64,000 nt of DNA from an uncultured Erythrobacter sp. (GTDB lineage Bacteria; Pseudomonadota; Alphaproteobacteria; Sphingomonadales; Sphingomonadaceae). The notes beneath the pieces were generated by a model. The model saw nothing but the letters and a program-made list of their open reading frames with translations. It was not told the DNA's origin and searched no databases. Shown here one piece after another: positions 7,274 through 14,674 of this stretch. The number at the start of each line of letters is the position of its first letter. Within the stretch, counting starts at the first letter, position 1. The stretch is from NCBI RefSeq assembly GCF_947497915.1, contig NZ_CANMIJ010000001.1:861611-925610 (forward strand), read 5' to 3'. The position numbers and the translations under genes are program-made.

Positions 7274-8709
7274 TGACCAGTGCACGGGTTCTAATCGTTG
7301 AAGACAGCGCCTCTTTGGCGCTTGGCTACGCGGCTCAGCTTGAGGATGCGGGGCACGAGGTGAGCCTGTGCGAAACTTTGGCAGAGGCTCGGCGTAGTTT
7401 GCTCGCCGAGAAGTTCGATGTTGTGTTGCTCGACTTACAATTGCCAGACGGTGACGGTCTCACAATCTTCGACGCTTTGGGCGAGGCAGCCTTAAATCCT
7501 GGCGTTATTGTTGTCACCGCTGATGGATCTCTGAGCCGGGCTATCTCTGCGATGCGGCTGGGCGCATATGACTTTCTCGTAAAGCCGGTCGCTGGAATGC
7601 GCTTGATTACAACCGTTGCTGCTGCCGCGCTGCAAGCAGGTGGGGCAAGGTCTATCGAGCCGGACGCGGAAAATGCGATTGAAGATGCAGAAACGTATCA
7701 CGGTTTCATCGGCAAATCGCCTCAGATGAAAGCTGTGTACCGCACAATTGAAAGTGTCGCGGATTCAAAGGCAACTGTCTTCGTTACCGGCGAAAGCGGG
7801 ACGGGCAAGGAAGTAACGGCAGAGGCGATCCATGCTGCAAGCAAGCGCCGGAGCGGGCCTTTTGTGGCGATCAATTGCGGAGCAATTCCAGAAAACCTGC
7901 TCGAGTCCGAATTGTTCGGCCACGTCAAAGGCGCTTTTACCGGAGCGATCGAAAATCGGATTGGTGCGGCCAAAGCTGCAGATGGCGGTACATTGTTCCT
8001 CGATGAAATCTGCGAGATGGACTTGAAGTTGCAGGTAAAGTTGCTTCGTTTCTTGCAAACCGGAATGATACAGCGCGTGGGTTCTTCAGCGGCTGAACCA
8101 GTGAATGTGCGCATAGTTTGCGCGACGAACCGCGATCCGGAGCGTGAAGTCACCGAAGGACGGTTTCGTGAAGACCTCTATTACCGGCTCAATGTAATTC
8201 CGATCTGGTTGCCTGCCCTGCGCGAACGCGGTGCGGATGTTACATTGATCGCTGAAAGTCTGCTGAAACGAATAGCGGCCGAGGAAGGGCGAAAAATCTC
8301 GGGTTTTTCCAGAGCGAGCGAGGCCTATCTCCAACAGCATTCCTGGCCAGGCAATGTGCGCGAACTGCAAAATGCACTCCGCCGCGCGGTAATCACGGGA
8401 ACAGGCAAGCAAATCGAGCTAGCAGGTACCCCGAGAGGCGCGCCGCGAACTCCATTGGTACAGCATTCGCCCGAACCGGTTCCGTCTTTTCAAGCGGACA
8501 TCGAAACCGAGTCGTTTGTCGGAGGACCCGAACAAGTCGATTTCGAGGGCATGACGCTTGACCAGGTGGAGAGGATTGTCATCGAGCAAGCAATTTCGCG
8601 AACTAGCGGGAATATTGTTCAAGCCGCTAAATCCTTGGGGGTCAGCCCCTCAACAATCTATCGTAAGCTTGATCGTTGGGCTGAACAGCACGACGCTCAA
8701 AGCGCTTAA
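7273..8709 (+). CDS. Sigma-54-dependent response regulator (NtrC/LuxO type)
   Basis: This is a 478-residue three-domain activator. The receiver domain (about 1-118) keeps E10/D11, phospho-acceptor D54, T82 and K104. The AAA+ domain (about 145-385) has Walker A GESGTGKE (173-180), the sigma-54 contact loop GAFTGA (220-225) and Walker B LFLDE (241-245). A Fis-type helix-turn-helix ends the protein (about 432-475, QAAKSLGVSPSTIYRKL). With the GAFTGA loop intact it should activate sigma-54 RNA polymerase. The ATG at 7273 overlaps the H-NOX stop by one base. The domain layout is that of LuxO/NtrC regulators, which in vibrios control biofilm and receive input from H-NOX-linked kinases. Likely targets are its own operon and the divergent wza operon (inference). 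Confidence 0.93.
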   Translation: MTSARVLIVEDSASLALGYAAQLEDAGHEVSLCETLAEARRSLLAEKFDVVLLDLQLPDGDGLTIFDALGEAALNPGVIVVTADGSLSRAISAMRLGAYDFLVKPVAGMRLITTVAAAALQAGGARSIEPDAENAIEDAETYHGFIGKSPQMKAVYRTIESVADSKATVFVTGESGTGKEVTAEAIHAASKRRSGPFVAINCGAIPENLLESELFGHVKGAFTGAIENRIGAAKAADGGTLFLDEICEMDLKLQVKLLRFLQTGMIQRVGSSAAEPVNVRIVCATNRDPEREVTEGRFREDLYYRLNVIPIWLPALRERGADVTLIAESLLKRIAAEEGRKISGFSRASEAYLQQHSWPGNVRELQNALRRAVITGTGKQIELAGTPRGAPRTPLVQHSPEPVPSFQADIETESFVGGPEQVDFEGMTLDQVERIVIEQAISRTSGNIVQAAKSLGVSPSTIYRKLDRWAEQHDAQSA

Positions 8710-8829
8710 ACAGGTATTGTGGGCGTTGTTTTGACCGTCTGATCGCCGGCTGCTCGAGCCCCCATTTTGCTGCACCAACGTTTTCCTCCGTTGGGAGGTA
8801 AGTTTCGACTTGCGCGTCCAGTGCAAAAA

Positions 8830-8891
8830 AAGAGGCAGGTTACTTCGGTTTTTCTTCGCGGCGTTAACCGCTACGTTCGGTGCTGCCTCTT
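8830..8891. repeat. Inverted repeat, possible structured RNA or minus-strand terminator
   Basis: AAGAGGCAG (8830-8838) pairs with CTGCCTCTT (8883-8891). The 44-nt loop contains a small GCGG/CCGC hairpin. On the minus strand the 3' arm is followed by a run of T, as in a terminator, but no minus-strand gene is seen upstream of it. The function is unknown. Confidence 0.35.
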
Positions 8892-8990
8892 GCCAAATTC
8901 GGCCAAGATTGGCGGGATAAATAGGGTGAGGCAATTTCGACGCCTGACTTTTTCATTGGCGATCTGGGGCGAAAACCGGACTGCAAGTTA

Positions 8991-9013
8991 GCGTCTACGT
9001 AGACGCGTCTACC
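8991..9013. repeat. 16-bp perfect palindrome plus partial third copy
   Basis: GCGTCTACGTAGACGC (8991-9006) is a perfect palindrome, and the half-site GTCTAC is repeated again at 9007-9012. It lies immediately 5' of the tRNA-Met fragment. It could be a recombinase or regulator binding site. Confidence 0.5.
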
Positions 9014-9024
9014 AGCCACTTCCG

Positions 9025-9074
9025 TTGGAATCATAATCCATGTGTCGGGGGTTCAAATCCCTCCTCCGCTACCA
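9025..9074 (+). other. 3' fragment of elongator tRNA-Met(CAT), putative attachment site
   Basis: The sequence has an anticodon arm with loop ATCATAA (9030-9036, anticodon CAT at 9032-9034), a 5-nt variable loop, a T-arm of GGGGG-TTCAAAT-CCCTC (9047-9063), the acceptor 3' strand CTCCGCT (9064-9070), A and an encoded CCA (9072-9074). Nothing upstream can form the matching acceptor 5' strand (AGCGGAG-like) or a D-arm, so the tRNA is incomplete and its anticodon stem has a mismatch. A duplicated 3' end of this kind is what tRNA-targeting integrases leave at the far end of an island. The orientation predicts an intact tRNA-Met to the left of the window, with the exopolysaccharide/H-NOX region between them. 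Confidence 0.65.
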
Positions 9075-9141
9075 TTTCATTGCATCTTGGAAGTCTGCTA
9101 CGACAGAGGTTCGATAGCCTTCTAGATGTAAAGACCATTGC

Positions 9142-10332
9142 ATGAACCTCGATCACTCCCCCGAATTACAGCAGTTCCGCGCCGAAATCCGGTCATATTT
9201 CGATCGTGAATACCCGAAAGATATTCTGGCAAAAGTGGCGTGCGGCGCGAGCTTGGAAACTGCCGAAGTCCGCAAGGCGGAAATGGCGCTTGGGGCCAAA
9301 GGTTGGCTCGCCAGCGCATGGCCGGAGGAGCATGGCGGGCCCGGTTGGTCGATCGAACAACAATATATCTTTGATGAAGAGTTGGAGCGAGCGGGGGCTC
9401 CGACCGTAACCCCGATGGGCGTCGTCTATGTGGGGCCTGTCGTTTATACGTTTGGTAGTGATGAGCAAAAGGCGGCTTGGTTGCCTGGTATTGCAGATGG
9501 ATCAGTAGGGTGGGCTCAAGGATACAGCGAGCCCGAAGCGGGTTCGGATCTGGCTTCATTGCAGTTTTCCGCGATTCGTGACGGCGATGAATATGTTCTC
9601 AATGGCACCAAAATTTGGACCTCTGCGGCCAACCATGCCGACTGGATATTTCTGCTGACGCGCACGTCGAAAGAAGCGAAAAAGCAGCTCGGCATAACGT
9701 TCATTTGCGCTGAGCTGGATCAACCCGGCGTTACGGTGAAGCCGATCATCTCTATTGATGGGAAATACCACCTGAGCCAGGTCGAATTTGTCGATGTGCG
9801 GGTGCCAGTATCCAATCGTATCGGTGAAGAGGGCAAAGGCTGGACCTATTCGCAATATTTGCTGGGTAATGAGCGGACATCCTATGCGCGGATCGGCGGC
9901 AAGCGGGCGCAGCTTGCAAATATCCGCGCGATCGCCTCGCAAATCCCTACCGGCGGCAACGAGCGTTTGATCGATGAGCATGCGTTTTCGGCAAGGTTGA
10001 ACGCTGCGGAAATTCGTGTCGATGCGCTGGAGATTACCACTTTACGGGTGTTGTGCTCGGTCGCTGATGGCGGGTCACCTGGCAAAGAGGCCTCGATCCT
10101 GAAAATCATGGCGACCGAAACCGCGCAAGAGATATCGAGTTTGTTCTGCGTGGCTGCGGCTGAACATGGCATGCGAAAATTCCATGACAGTGTCAGCCCG
10201 GAATGGACCGGCAATTCTGATTTTGCTGCACCGGGTGTCGCGACATATCTGGGGACTAGGGCGCAGAGTATTTATGGCGGAACTAACGAAATTCAGCGCA
10301 ACATCATTGCAAAGCATGTCTTGGGCCTTTGA
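9142..10332 (+). CDS. Acyl-CoA dehydrogenase family protein
   Basis: This 396-residue flavoprotein has the full three-part acyl-CoA dehydrogenase fold: an N-terminal helical domain, a middle beta domain (WAQGYSEPEAGSDLASLQ near 126-143 and GTKIWTSAANHAD near 155-167, which bind FAD and substrate) and a C-terminal helical domain ending SIYGGTNEIQRNIIAKHVLGL. It would oxidise an acyl-CoA to the 2-enoyl-CoA and pass electrons to ETF. The GYSEP motif and the length resemble the branch found in steroid, terpenoid and other non-straight-chain acyl-CoA pathways, but the substrate cannot be assigned. It stands alone, with the tRNA fragment upstream and a lipoprotein gene downstream. Confidence 0.9.
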   Translation: MNLDHSPELQQFRAEIRSYFDREYPKDILAKVACGASLETAEVRKAEMALGAKGWLASAWPEEHGGPGWSIEQQYIFDEELERAGAPTVTPMGVVYVGPVVYTFGSDEQKAAWLPGIADGSVGWAQGYSEPEAGSDLASLQFSAIRDGDEYVLNGTKIWTSAANHADWIFLLTRTSKEAKKQLGITFICAELDQPGVTVKPIISIDGKYHLSQVEFVDVRVPVSNRIGEEGKGWTYSQYLLGNERTSYARIGGKRAQLANIRAIASQIPTGGNERLIDEHAFSARLNAAEIRVDALEITTLRVLCSVADGGSPGKEASILKIMATETAQEISSLFCVAAAEHGMRKFHDSVSPEWTGNSDFAAPGVATYLGTRAQSIYGGTNEIQRNIIAKHVLGL

Positions 10333-10482
10333 CCCGCAGGGACACCGATAAGAGAATAATTGGCATGTGAGCTTACCCCTGCGGCTGCCACCAAATTCAC
10401 TCATGACTTAATTAAGGTGCATTTTATGCATCGTTGCTGCATAGTTTGAGTGGGTTCGTGATACACAAATGGGGATTAGACT

Positions 10483-10884
10483 ATGCGTAAATTGATCTTT
10501 CTCGCCGCGCCTTTCGCGCTTGCCGCTTGCTCACAAGAGGCGGAAGTCGAAGAGCCTGCCGCCATTGAAGAAGTCGAAACTGCGGTGCTCACAACAGCGA
10601 ATGGAACAGTCACTCCGATGATGGGTGAGGTTCAGAGCGCTGAAGGTCCGCAGGGCGTTTCAAGCGTGAACGCCGACGGCACATTCCAAGACATGAACGC
10701 CGATGGCGAACTTGTTTCCGAAGGGACTTGGGAAGTGGTTGATGGCAAAACATGCTTTACGCCGACGACCGAAGGCGTTGATCCGGAGTGTTGGACAGAA
10801 AGCGAGCCTGGCGAAGACGGTTCGTTCACTGCTGTGTCGGATAGCGGCGCTGAAGTTACGGTGACACCGAAAGCGGCGGAGTGA
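10483..10884 (+). CDS. Small acidic lipoprotein, unknown function
   Basis: This 133-residue protein has a clear lipoprotein signal peptide (lipobox LAAC, Cys16) followed by a very acidic linker (EVEEPAAIEEVE) and a small domain with GTWEVVDGKTCFTP and DPECWTESEPGEDGSFT, containing two cysteines that may form a disulfide. The pattern of weak beta strands suggests a small beta-rich periplasmic domain. No enzyme motif is seen. It is a single gene closed by a strong terminator. The lipoprotein call is firm and the function is unknown. Confidence 0.8.
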   Translation: MRKLIFLAAPFALAACSQEAEVEEPAAIEEVETAVLTTANGTVTPMMGEVQSAEGPQGVSSVNADGTFQDMNADGELVSEGTWEVVDGKTCFTPTTEGVDPECWTESEPGEDGSFTAVSDSGAEVTVTPKAAE

Positions 10885-10919
10885 ATCTGTCGGACTTTTC
10901 GAGCTAGTTACTGAATTCG

Positions 10920-10948
10920 AAAGGGCGGCCGGTTTGGCCGCCCTTTCT
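10920..10948 (+). terminator. Rho-independent terminator of the lipoprotein gene
   Basis: AAAGGGCGGCC (10920-10930) pairs perfectly with GGCCGCCCTTT (10936-10946) across a 5-nt loop. The 3' arm ends in TTT followed by CTT. Confidence 0.85.
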
Positions 10949-11103
10949 TCTTAGAACGCAGGCCGAAATCATAATCCGCGTGTAAGGGGAGTTTCGGCAC
11001 TGCTATCAAATTTTCGAACATTCGGGCGCCTGCTGCGTTCAGCGCCTTCATATACAATCACCATTGTGCCACTCTTAGGCATCGTCAGCCTTCTGGAGGA
11101 AAC

Positions 11104-11670
11104 GTGGGACAAAAAGTATTCTTAGATGCCAACGAGCTGCTGGAGCTTTCCTTCGCTCTTGCAAACCAGATCGTCGAATCCGGATTTGTGCCGACCCATA
11201 TTGTGGGCATTTGGCGAGGCGGGGCGCCGATTGGCATCGCGGTTCAGGAACTGCTCGAATATCGCGGATATCAATGCGATCACATCGCAATCCGTACATC
11301 GTCATATAGCGGGATTGGCCAGCAAAACCGGATGGTGAAAGTCTATGCGCTTGGCTATTTGATCGACACTTTGAACGCGACTGATGCTCTGTTGATCGTC
11401 GATGATGTGTTCGACACGGGTAAGTCGGTTGAGGCGTTCATCAATGAGTTGAAAAACCGCTGCCGCCGCAACACGCCCGCGACGATCAAAATCGCGACAG
11501 TGTTCTATAAGCCCACCAAAAATCAGACATCGCTGATCCCGGATTACCACATGCGTACGACAGAAGACTGGCTGATCTTCCCACACGAAATCGATGGCCT
11601 AACCGAAACCGAGATTAGGCAGAACAAACCTTGCGCCGACGAAATCCTAAGACTGAAAGACGATCAATGA
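11104..11670 (+). CDS. hpt: Hypoxanthine phosphoribosyltransferase-like protein
   Basis: This 188-residue type I phosphoribosyltransferase has the PRPP-binding signature LLIVDDVFDTGKS at about 96-108 and the pyrophosphate loop WRGGAPIG near 37-44. It would convert hypoxanthine or guanine plus PRPP to the nucleotide. The start is GTG at 11104, with a textbook CTGGAGGA ribosome site upstream. Its stop overlaps the start of an adenine deaminase gene (ATGA). Together they form a salvage pair: adenine is deaminated to hypoxanthine, and hypoxanthine is then ribosylated. The exact base preference (hypoxanthine, guanine or xanthine) is inferred from this pairing. Confidence 0.85.
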   Translation: MGQKVFLDANELLELSFALANQIVESGFVPTHIVGIWRGGAPIGIAVQELLEYRGYQCDHIAIRTSSYSGIGQQNRMVKVYALGYLIDTLNATDALLIVDDVFDTGKSVEAFINELKNRCRRNTPATIKIATVFYKPTKNQTSLIPDYHMRTTEDWLIFPHEIDGLTETEIRQNKPCADEILRLKDDQ

Positions 11671-12719
11671 ACCCCGTGATGGACCAATCCTACAATGACA
11701 AACGCGCAGCGTTTATTGCCGCTGTCCCAAAAGCAGAGTTGCACTTGCATATCGAAGGTTCATTGGAGCCGGAAATGATGTTCGCACTCGCTCGGCGGAA
11801 CGGCGTGGAATTGCCGTATGATAGTGTAGAGGCGGTGTCCGCAGCGTATCAGTTCGCCAATCTTCAGGAATTTCTCGATCTCTATTATCTCGGCATGCAA
11901 GTGCTGGTCGAAGAGGAGGATTTCTACGATCTGACTATGGCCTATCTCGAACGGGTTCGGCGCGACAATGTCCGGCATGTTGAGATATTCTTTGACCCTC
12001 AAGGGCATACCGAACGCGGCATTCCATTTGACAGGGTGATGCAGGGCATCCAGCGCGCGCTTGACGAAGGCAGAGACCGGTTGGGCATCAGTTACAAGCT
12101 CATCATGTGTTTCCTGCGCCATTTGAGTGAGGAGAGCGCCTTTGCGACTTTGGCCGATGCCGAGCCTTGGCTGACAAAAATTGACGGAGTTGGTCTGGAT
12201 TCCGGCGAAGTCGGCAATCCGCCGGAAGAGTTCGCGCGAGTTTTCGAAAAATGCCGCGATCTTGGATTGAAACTGGTCGCGCATGCCGGAGAAGAAGGCC
12301 CGCCGGATTACGTCTGGCAAGCGCTCGATACGCTGAAAATTGATCGCATCGACCACGGCAATCGCGCGCTGGAGGATGCCGCCCTTGTCGAACGGATCGT
12401 GGCGGATGGGTACACGCTGACAGTGTGCCCACTATCCAATCTGAAACTGTGTGTGATTGACGATATCGGCGAAAGCCCTGTTAAAACCATGTTGGATCAG
12501 GGGATCAAAGTAACGGTCAATTCCGATGACCCATCCTATTTCGGCGGGTACATCAACGACAATTACCATGCCGTCGCCAATGCGCTGGACCTCACAATTG
12601 AAGAGATCGCTGCGCTCGCTGCCAACTCGTTTACAGGGTCATTTTTGGGCGCGGACGAGATTGCGAAAGGGCAAGCTGAGATTGATCTCCTGATGCGCCG
12701 GACTGCTGAGCCAGAATGA
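11667..12719 (+). CDS. Adenine deaminase (adenosine deaminase superfamily, Aah1/ADE type)
   Basis: This 350-residue TIM-barrel metal-dependent deaminase has zinc ligands in ELHLHIEG (H26, H28), HAGEEGPP and NSDDPSYFGGY. The signatures EFLDLYY, VEIFFDPQGHTERGI, DRIDHGN and CPLSNLKLC fit the adenine deaminase branch (Pseudomonas/yeast Aah1-like) better than adenosine deaminase. It converts adenine to hypoxanthine and ammonia in the cytoplasm. The start ATG at 11667 overlaps the hpt stop by 4 bp; an in-frame extension upstream is only the hpt region read in another frame. The context with hpt supports base (not nucleoside) deamination. Confidence 0.88.
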   Translation: MNPVMDQSYNDKRAAFIAAVPKAELHLHIEGSLEPEMMFALARRNGVELPYDSVEAVSAAYQFANLQEFLDLYYLGMQVLVEEEDFYDLTMAYLERVRRDNVRHVEIFFDPQGHTERGIPFDRVMQGIQRALDEGRDRLGISYKLIMCFLRHLSEESAFATLADAEPWLTKIDGVGLDSGEVGNPPEEFARVFEKCRDLGLKLVAHAGEEGPPDYVWQALDTLKIDRIDHGNRALEDAALVERIVADGYTLTVCPLSNLKLCVIDDIGESPVKTMLDQGIKVTVNSDDPSYFGGYINDNYHAVANALDLTIEEIAALAANSFTGSFLGADEIAKGQAEIDLLMRRTAEPE

Positions 12720-12983
12720 GGGCTGGAGCCTAGCCAGCAAAATCGCATCGGTGTCCCAAATACAGTCTTCAACCCACGCCATAGAACCTCGCTTTTGTTG
12801 GTGTTGTAGGCGTTCGCACGATTTGTGATCCTGCGCGTGAACCCGGTAAGGCGGAAAGACGCAGATCGGATCTGGACGACGCGGCTGGCGGACCTCATTC
12901 CCACTTGCAGGCAAACTCTTATTGTAAGTTGAGCCGGTCCGGAGCCCCATTGTCACGTGGAACTTTTTGCGTACACAGGTCGC
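12720..12983. other. Intergenic region, no gene seen
   Basis: Open frames on the minus strand here are continuations of frames antisense to adenine deaminase and the aminotransferase and have no protein-like features. A promoter for the aminotransferase operon is expected but I cannot point to one. Confidence 0.5.
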
Positions 12984-13898
12984 ATGGCAAAAGGCACTCA
13001 TGACTTCGCGGTTGATCCGCGCAACGAAACCATCCTGATCAATGTCAACGGCGATATGATCCCTCGCGCTGAGGCGAGCGTTTCTGTCTTCGACAGCGGC
13101 TTTATGCTGGGCGACGGCGTGTGGGAGGGGTTGCGCGTACACGGCGGTAAGATCGCCTTCCTCGGCGCTCATATGGACCGGCTATATGAAGGCGCGAAGG
13201 CCATCGCGATAGATATCGGCCTGACGCGTGAGGAGCTAATCGCGCGGATTGATGCTACCATCGACGGTAACGATATGCGCGGGCAAGAGGGCGTGCACAT
13301 CCGTCTGATGGTAACGCGCGGAATCCGGTCGACCCCTTATCAAGACCCGCGTGTGGTGATCTCACCCGCGACCATCGTGATCATTCCCGAATACAAAGCG
13401 CCGCTGCCCTCGACGATTGAGACGGGCATCCGCCTGTTCACGGTGCATGTTCGCCGCGGCGATCCGGCGGTTCAGGATCAAAAACTCAATTCCCACAGCA
13501 AGCTGAACTGCATCACAGCCTGTATTCAGGCGACACAGGCAGGCGCGGATGAGGCGTTGATGCTTGACCCGCATGGCTTTGTTGCAACCTGCAATTCGAC
13601 GCACTTCTTCATCGTGCGCAAAGGCGAGGTTTGGACCTCCACCGGTGATTATTGCCTGGGCGGGATTACGCGCAGCAGTGTGATCCGCGTGTGCGAGGAG
13701 GTTGGCATTCCTGTCTATCAAAAGAACTTTTCGCTCACCGATGTATACGGTGCGGATGAGGCGTTTGTGACCGGCACCTTCGCCGGTGTCGTTCCCGTGA
13801 CCGAAGTTGACGGGCGCAGCCTAACCAAAGGGCGCGGGCCGATGGTTGAGCGGCTTCAAGGGCTTTATAAAGCTCTAATGGAGCGCGATGTCGCATGA
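12984..13898 (+). CDS. Class IV (branched-chain / D-amino acid) aminotransferase
   Basis: This is a fold-type IV PLP enzyme of about 304 residues. It shows the FDSGFMLGDGVWEGLR motif near residue 40, the PLP lysine in DQKLNSHSKLNCI (about 165) and CLGGITR for phosphate binding (about 230). It transfers an amino group from a branched-chain or D-amino acid to a 2-oxo acid. The frame also allows a GTG start at 12957; the ATG at 12984 is chosen because AGGT lies just upstream and the family core begins soon after. It overlaps the next gene by 4 bp. Missing context for leucine or isoleucine biosynthesis means its true substrate may be different. Confidence 0.85.
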   Translation: MAKGTHDFAVDPRNETILINVNGDMIPRAEASVSVFDSGFMLGDGVWEGLRVHGGKIAFLGAHMDRLYEGAKAIAIDIGLTREELIARIDATIDGNDMRGQEGVHIRLMVTRGIRSTPYQDPRVVISPATIVIIPEYKAPLPSTIETGIRLFTVHVRRGDPAVQDQKLNSHSKLNCITACIQATQAGADEALMLDPHGFVATCNSTHFFIVRKGEVWTSTGDYCLGGITRSSVIRVCEEVGIPVYQKNFSLTDVYGADEAFVTGTFAGVVPVTEVDGRSLTKGRGPMVERLQGLYKALMERDVA

Positions 13899-14617
13899 CG
13901 ATCAGGATCGCCATGTGGTCTGGCCCGCGAAACCTCTCGACCGCTATGATGCGCAGCTTTTCGGGACGCGCAGATACGTTTGTCAGTGATGAGCCGTTCT
14001 ATGGTGCTTACCTGAAAGAAACCGGCGATCCGCAGCCAATGGCAAGTGAGATCATCGCCGATATGGATTGCGATTGGCATTCTGTCGCGCAGTCTCAGAA
14101 CGGGGCTGTGCCCGATGGCAGCGGTGTCTGGTATCAAAAGCATATGCCGCATCATATGGAGGGGCCGGTCAGCATTCTCGACTTTCCGGAAACCCGCCAT
14201 GCCTTCCTGATCCGCGATCCCATTCGCGTCGCAGCGAGTTATGCCAATAAACGCAGCGCGATCCGGCCCGATCACCTCGGCACCGCGCGACAGCGGCATT
14301 ATTTCGAAATGGAAGCAGACCGGCTGGGAAAAGCGCCGCCCGTCGTCGATAGCGCGCAAATCCTGAGCGACCCCGCTGGCGTGCTGCGCCGCCTTTGCGC
14401 TGCTTTGGACATCGATTGGGACGCGGGGATGCTAGATTGGAGTAAAGGGCCACATCCGCAAGACGGCATTTGGGGCGCGCATTGGTATGACAAAGTCAAC
14501 GCCTCAACTGGATTTGGCGGAGCGCCAGGCCCGCTGCCCGAGCTAGAGCCTGATTACGCCAAAGTCGCCGAAGCATGCCGTGAAGATTACGAAGCGCTCA
14601 AAACGCATTTGATCTAA
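13895..14617 (+). CDS. Sulfotransferase-like P-loop protein
   Basis: This 240-residue protein has the 5' PAPS-loop-like start IRIAMWSGPRNLSTAMMRSF (P-loop variant SGPRNLST, residues 9-16) and HAFLIRDPIRVAASY near 105-119, the sulfotransferase 3'-phosphate-binding motif (RDP...S). Such proteins move sulfate from PAPS or act as related P-loop enzymes. The start overlaps the aminotransferase stop (ATGA), so the two are probably made together, which suggests linked chemistry on an amino acid or its product. Function beyond the superfamily is not known. Confidence 0.75.
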   Translation: MTIRIAMWSGPRNLSTAMMRSFSGRADTFVSDEPFYGAYLKETGDPQPMASEIIADMDCDWHSVAQSQNGAVPDGSGVWYQKHMPHHMEGPVSILDFPETRHAFLIRDPIRVAASYANKRSAIRPDHLGTARQRHYFEMEADRLGKAPPVVDSAQILSDPAGVLRRLCAALDIDWDAGMLDWSKGPHPQDGIWGAHWYDKVNASTGFGGAPGPLPELEPDYAKVAEACREDYEALKTHLI

Positions 14618-14674
14618 TCCACGCATACGATTGTGCAATGCAGCAGAGTTGTTGACGGGCCATGCTAACCCTTT

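Larger units (their letters stand above)
8710..9141. other. Intergenic stretch with repeats and a tRNA fragment
   Basis: No convincing gene is present in these 432 bp. The stretch holds a 9-bp inverted repeat with a long loop (8830-8891), a 16-bp perfect palindrome (8991-9006) and the 3' part of a tRNA-Met (9025-9074), which are listed separately. Base usage looks different from the flanking coding regions, with poly-A and poly-T runs. Confidence 0.6.

Noticed and set aside
8999..9074. Complete tRNA-Met gene
   Set aside because: Only the anticodon arm to CCA can be folded. The preceding bases cannot pair with the acceptor 3' strand CTCCGCT and contain no D-arm with GG, so it is treated as a fragment.
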